The position numbers were made by a program, and so were the translations under genes. Of a stretch of DNA of 64,000 nt, positions 61,566 to 64,000 are shown piece after piece; the stretch's first letter is position 1; each line of letters starts with the position of its first letter. The DNA is from Candidatus Saccharimonadota bacterium. GTDB taxonomy: Bacteria; Patescibacteriota; Saccharimonadia; Saccharimonadales; Saccharimonadaceae. The stretch spans positions 372,001 through 436,000 of the forward strand of contig JAUCSD010000001.1 in NCBI GenBank assembly GCA_030445245.1, given 5' to 3'. The notes below the pieces were generated by a model. That model searched no databases and was not told the DNA's origin. It saw only the letters and a program-made list of their open reading frames with translations.

Positions 61566-61768
61566 GTTCTCTTCCTCCCGTTAAATTGTACCTTCAGTAT
61601 ATGCCTCGTTTTTCATAGGCACAACATACACTGCCCATACATATACAGGCTTTAATTCGACATCACATCAATAAGGAGATATCCTTACTACATAGCTACA
61701 TCTAAAATAGTGTCGGCAAAATTGCTAAAACGGCTGAACGAATGTTATTCGGGTAAGAGGAGACTACG

Positions 61769-63022
61769 ATGAAAACGGTAAAAGTATCGATACAAGACGA
61801 ACATACTCTTATGTTGCAAGAGGATGCACAAAAAGGCGACCTCATTGATTTAACATCTATTCACGAAATAGATATTGATAAATCGACAATCGCGAGTGTC
61901 GTCAGAACTATTAAAATGAATGAGTTCAATGCACAGCTACAAAAAGAAAAAGAAAATATCGAGCGACAGAAGGAGCTTGAAGCAAAACTAAAGGAACAAG
62001 AAATTGTGGACCGTTCACGAGAAGTTATCTCAAAAAAAGAACAAGAAATTGCAGGACTTAATTCGAAGATTGAGACGATCGCAAGACAGACAGAGTCAGA
62101 TGTGAAACTAAAGGCGCTTGAAGATAGGCAGCGGGTTGAAGAGGAATTTCGCCAGAAGCTGAGTGTCAAAGAGGCTGAGATCAATGACATTAAACACAAG
62201 AAGGAACTTGATGAGGAAAAACTCAAAGAGCAACTTAGGTCCAGTGAGACTGCCCTAGTCTCCCTCAAGGAGATGCGTTCAAAAATGAGCACTAAAATGA
62301 TCGGCGAATCTCTTGAACTGCACTGTGAAAATGAGTTTAATCGAATTCGAGCATTCGCCTTCCCTAACGCAGAATTCACAAAAGACAATAAAATATCCGG
62401 CACTGGATCAAAAGGTGACTACATCTACCGTGAAAATGACGAAAATGGTAATGAGATACTATCGATCATGTTCGAGATGAAGAATGAGGATGACAACACT
62501 GCTACCAAACATAAAAACAAAGACTTCTTTAAAGAGCTTGATAAAGATAGAAAAGAAAAAGGATGCGAGTATGCCGTACTCGTCAGTCTTCTCGAAAAGG
62601 ACAACGAATATTATGACGACATAGTTACCGTCCACGAATACCCAAACATGTACTCTATCCGACCTCAGCATTTCATTACAACAATTGGCTTTTTACGCCA
62701 AGGCAATATGAAGTCCCAAGCTCTTCGACACGAAATCCATCTATTAAATAATCAAAATATCGACGTGACAAATTTTGAAAGCAACATGCACGCATTTAAA
62801 GATGCCTTCGCACGAAACTATAATCTTGCGTCTGATCAGTTCACTAAGGCGATCGACGAGATCGATAAAACAATTGACCATTTGAACAAAGTTAAAGATA
62901 ACCTATTGAAGTCCGATAACAACTTGCGGCTCGCAAACAATAAAGCGACTGACTTATCTATAAAAAGACTCACGTCTAACAGTCCGAGTGTGGCAAAAGC
63001 ATTCGAAGAAACGAAGGATTAA
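61769..63022 (+). CDS. DUF2130 coiled-coil protein
   Basis: This 417-residue protein has a short N-terminal domain, a long coiled coil (about 48-185) and a C-terminal DUF2130 domain (MIGESLELHCENEFNRIRAFAFPNAEF; GSKGDYIYRENDENGNEILSIMFEMKNED), which resembles a nuclease-like fold with conserved Asp/Glu-Lys residues. Such proteins appear in many bacteria and in phages with unknown role. AAGAGGAGA precedes the ATG. Confidence 0.87.
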   Translation: MKTVKVSIQDEHTLMLQEDAQKGDLIDLTSIHEIDIDKSTIASVVRTIKMNEFNAQLQKEKENIERQKELEAKLKEQEIVDRSREVISKKEQEIAGLNSKIETIARQTESDVKLKALEDRQRVEEEFRQKLSVKEAEINDIKHKKELDEEKLKEQLRSSETALVSLKEMRSKMSTKMIGESLELHCENEFNRIRAFAFPNAEFTKDNKISGTGSKGDYIYRENDENGNEILSIMFEMKNEDDNTATKHKNKDFFKELDKDRKEKGCEYAVLVSLLEKDNEYYDDIVTVHEYPNMYSIRPQHFITTIGFLRQGNMKSQALRHEIHLLNNQNIDVTNFESNMHAFKDAFARNYNLASDQFTKAIDEIDKTIDHLNKVKDNLLKSDNNLRLANNKATDLSIKRLTSNSPSVAKAFEETKD

Positions 63023-63151
63023 CGATCAATATAACGTGCAATAGGTCTTCGATTCGTAAATTCACTGTTATTGACTTAACATCGTAATAGTTTTATAATA
63101 ATATTAGTCATGTCACTCGACTGACGTTCACCGACAGGAAGTGAGACACTC

Positions 63152-63409
63152 GTGCTCGTGCAAGAGACCCTCTTCTCTCTAACAGGAGTGGAGCCGCCAC
63201 GACGACTTGCGGCGAATGAACCGTTGCCCGAAGGGGCGACAACGCACACCGTCCTCATCACCGACGATTCCCAGGCGAGCCAGGAGACACTTCCTGTCGC
63301 CACGGGACCTACAGGCGATGATGACTGTGACGAATGCCCTCGCTGCGAGCAGGGCTTTCACGAGCAGTGCCGGGGAGGCAACTGCCCCCAAGCCATCACC
63401 TGGAATTGA
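63152..63409 (+). CDS. 85-residue acidic, Cys-rich-tailed protein, GC-rich solitary gene
   Basis: The C-terminal third contains five cysteines (DCDECPRCEQGFHEQCRGGNC), which could bind zinc; the N-terminal part is featureless. GTG 63152 has AGGAAG at 10 nt. TTGACT-17-TATAAT lies at about 63072-63100. The stop codon is inside the stem of the following hairpin. No family is recognised. Confidence 0.6.
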   Translation: MLVQETLFSLTGVEPPRRLAANEPLPEGATTHTVLITDDSQASQETLPVATGPTGDDDCDECPRCEQGFHEQCRGGNCPQAITWN

Positions 63410-63448
63410 AACAGCCGCGCCCCAGATCGGGGTGCGGCTGTTTCAATT
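63404..63448 (+). terminator. 20-bp hairpin including the stop codon of the 63152 gene
   Basis: AATTGAAACAGCCGC (63404-63418) pairs perfectly with 63434-63448, and CCCC/GGGG extends the stem; the TGA stop (63407-63409) lies in the 5' arm. Confidence 0.7.
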
Positions 63449-63470
63449 CTTTGCATGATCCAACAAAAAA

Positions 63471-63494
63471 GGCGGCTCTTTGTTAAGAGCCGCC
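63471..63494 (-). terminator. terminator of the 23-residue peptide gene
   Basis: A perfect 10-bp stem GGCGGCTCTT/AAGAGCCGCC with a 4-nt loop and TTTTTT on the minus strand. Confidence 0.9.
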
Positions 63495-63511
63495 ATAACT
63501 TAAAATGCTAT

Positions 63512-63583
63512 TTATTGAGCAGAGATGCCAAGAGCTATACTTACTGCAACGACTACTGAAAGACCTAATCCAGATTCTAACAT
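63512..63583 (-). CDS. 23-residue single-helix membrane peptide
   Basis: A tiny ORF starting MLESGLGLSVVVAVSIALG and ending ISAQ, almost entirely one transmembrane helix. AGGAG lies 6 nt before the ATG, a promoter with a palindromic site lies upstream and a strong terminator follows 18 nt after the stop. It resembles small membrane peptides such as toxins or pump regulators, but nothing identifies it. Confidence 0.6.
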   Translation of the reverse strand: MLESGLGLSVVVAVSIALGISAQ

Positions 63584-63615
63584 ATCGTTCTCCTTCCCTA
63601 TTAATGATTGTCTTT

Positions 63616-63643
63616 TGTGGTGCGCACCACATATGTAATTATA
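63616..63643 (-). promoter_or_regulatory. promoter with 16-bp palindrome at the start site
   Basis: Extended -10 TGATATAAT (TATAAT 63638-63643) is followed 7 nt later by the perfect palindrome TGTGGTGCGCACCACA (63616-63631), covering the predicted start of transcription of the 23-residue peptide gene: a likely repressor operator. Confidence 0.6.
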
Positions 63644-63729
63644 TCAATTACCATTCGTGACATAAGGCTTTTATAACATCAAGCCATACGCTCCCCTGTT
63701 ATAAAATGTAGTAATTTTAAATGCTCTTA

Positions 63730-64000
63730 TTAGTCACGGTTACGATCATATTTGCGTTTGTGCTGCGGCTGCCATGGTCGTCGTTCGTGTTGTTCTCTGG
63801 TGTACCCGCCTCGTTTGGTCGTTCCTAGACGAGCCATAAATGCATCGCCAAGATGGGTCTGCATCTTCCCGAGCGCCATAAGCTCACTCCGCTGCTGGCT
63901 ACTAAGCACAGTGAGCGCGATAGCGCCGTGGGTAATCGATTGTACCTGTTGCTCAAGCTGACGCAGCGGTACAGCTGGAATGCGACGATTATGGCCTTTA
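63730..64000 (-). CDS. C-terminus of an unidentified protein, start beyond window
   Basis: An open frame of 90 codons enters from the right edge and stops at TAA 63730-63732. The visible part is basic and Gln/Arg-rich (PLRQLEQQVQSITHGAI; SSQQRSELMALGKMQTHLGDAF), ending in a disordered, strongly basic tail (QHERRPWQPQHKRKYDRNRD). A nucleic-acid-binding tail is plausible. Not identified. Confidence 0.55.
   Translation of the reverse strand, partial: KGHNRRIPAVPLRQLEQQVQSITHGAIALTVLSSQQRSELMALGKMQTHLGDAFMARLGTTKRGGYTREQHERRPWQPQHKRKYDRNRD

Noticed and set aside
4120-63448. Stop-adjacent hairpins as integron attC sites
   Set aside because: The genes are not in an array, no integrase is visible, and the 7-bp core sites and bulged-stem layout of attC are absent; the stems are unrelated in sequence.
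1-64000. CRISPR arrays, insertion sequences, rRNA genes
   Set aside because: No regularly spaced repeats, transposase or rRNA sequences were seen in the window.

Overview
The window is a bacterial chromosome segment that looks like a reduced-genome member of the Patescibacteria (Candidate Phyla Radiation), most likely Saccharibacteria (TM7). That placement is inferred from the gene repertoire, the many promoters with no 5' leader, the very short intergenic spacing and the standard code with TGA as stop; no 16S gene is present to confirm it.

Layout. 1-3959 (minus) is the front of the S10 ribosomal operon (rplC-D-W-B, rpsS, rplV, rpsC, rplP). 6231-16000 carries the broken-up str region (rpsJ, tuf, fusA, rpsG, rpsL) separated by a HIT protein, a LysA-like decarboxylase, an HD-domain protein and several small odd genes. 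16.8-24.0 kb holds rpoC and rpoB, followed by clpP, tig, hisS, a polyprenyl synthase, a TrmH-type methylase and an M13 peptidase. 34-36.7 kb has two tRNA-Leu genes and an FAD oxidase. 38.1-43.3 kb is a pgm-recG-(PLC-like)-rsmD operon. tyrS and a class A PBP are divergent. 47.4-53.2 kb is a clpC-(metallopeptidase)-radA-PIN/TRAM operon. nusA, a 3-methyladenine glycosylase operon, a CNNM/CorC protein, FKBP, an SDR and several small membrane proteins complete the right side.

Overlaid on this moderately AT-rich background are about fifteen solitary, visibly GC-richer small genes of unknown function (4172, 5558, 6762, 11280, 11798, 15917, 16502, 25732, 33643, 36144, 37001, 55050, 55451, 59629 and 63152; 25107 less clearly). 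Nearly all have an AT-rich promoter, a Shine-Dalgarno sequence and, just after the stop codon, a long near-perfect hairpin without an immediate U-tract. They always sit between host transcription units. Two are paralogues and one is frameshifted. They look like a class of acquired single-gene modules.

Regulatory highlights. A complete type III hammerhead ribozyme lies in the 3' UTR of the 25732 gene. hisS has a classical attenuator with a leaderless 17-residue leader peptide containing His-His-Leu-His and a terminator/antiterminator pair. CIRCE (HrcA) operators control clpP and clpC with the -35 box inside the operator spacer. nusA has an intrinsic terminator about 30 nt after its promoter. 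rpsL has a palindrome over its -10 box and a structured leader. The RNA polymerase beta' subunit has lost the cysteines of both zinc sites.
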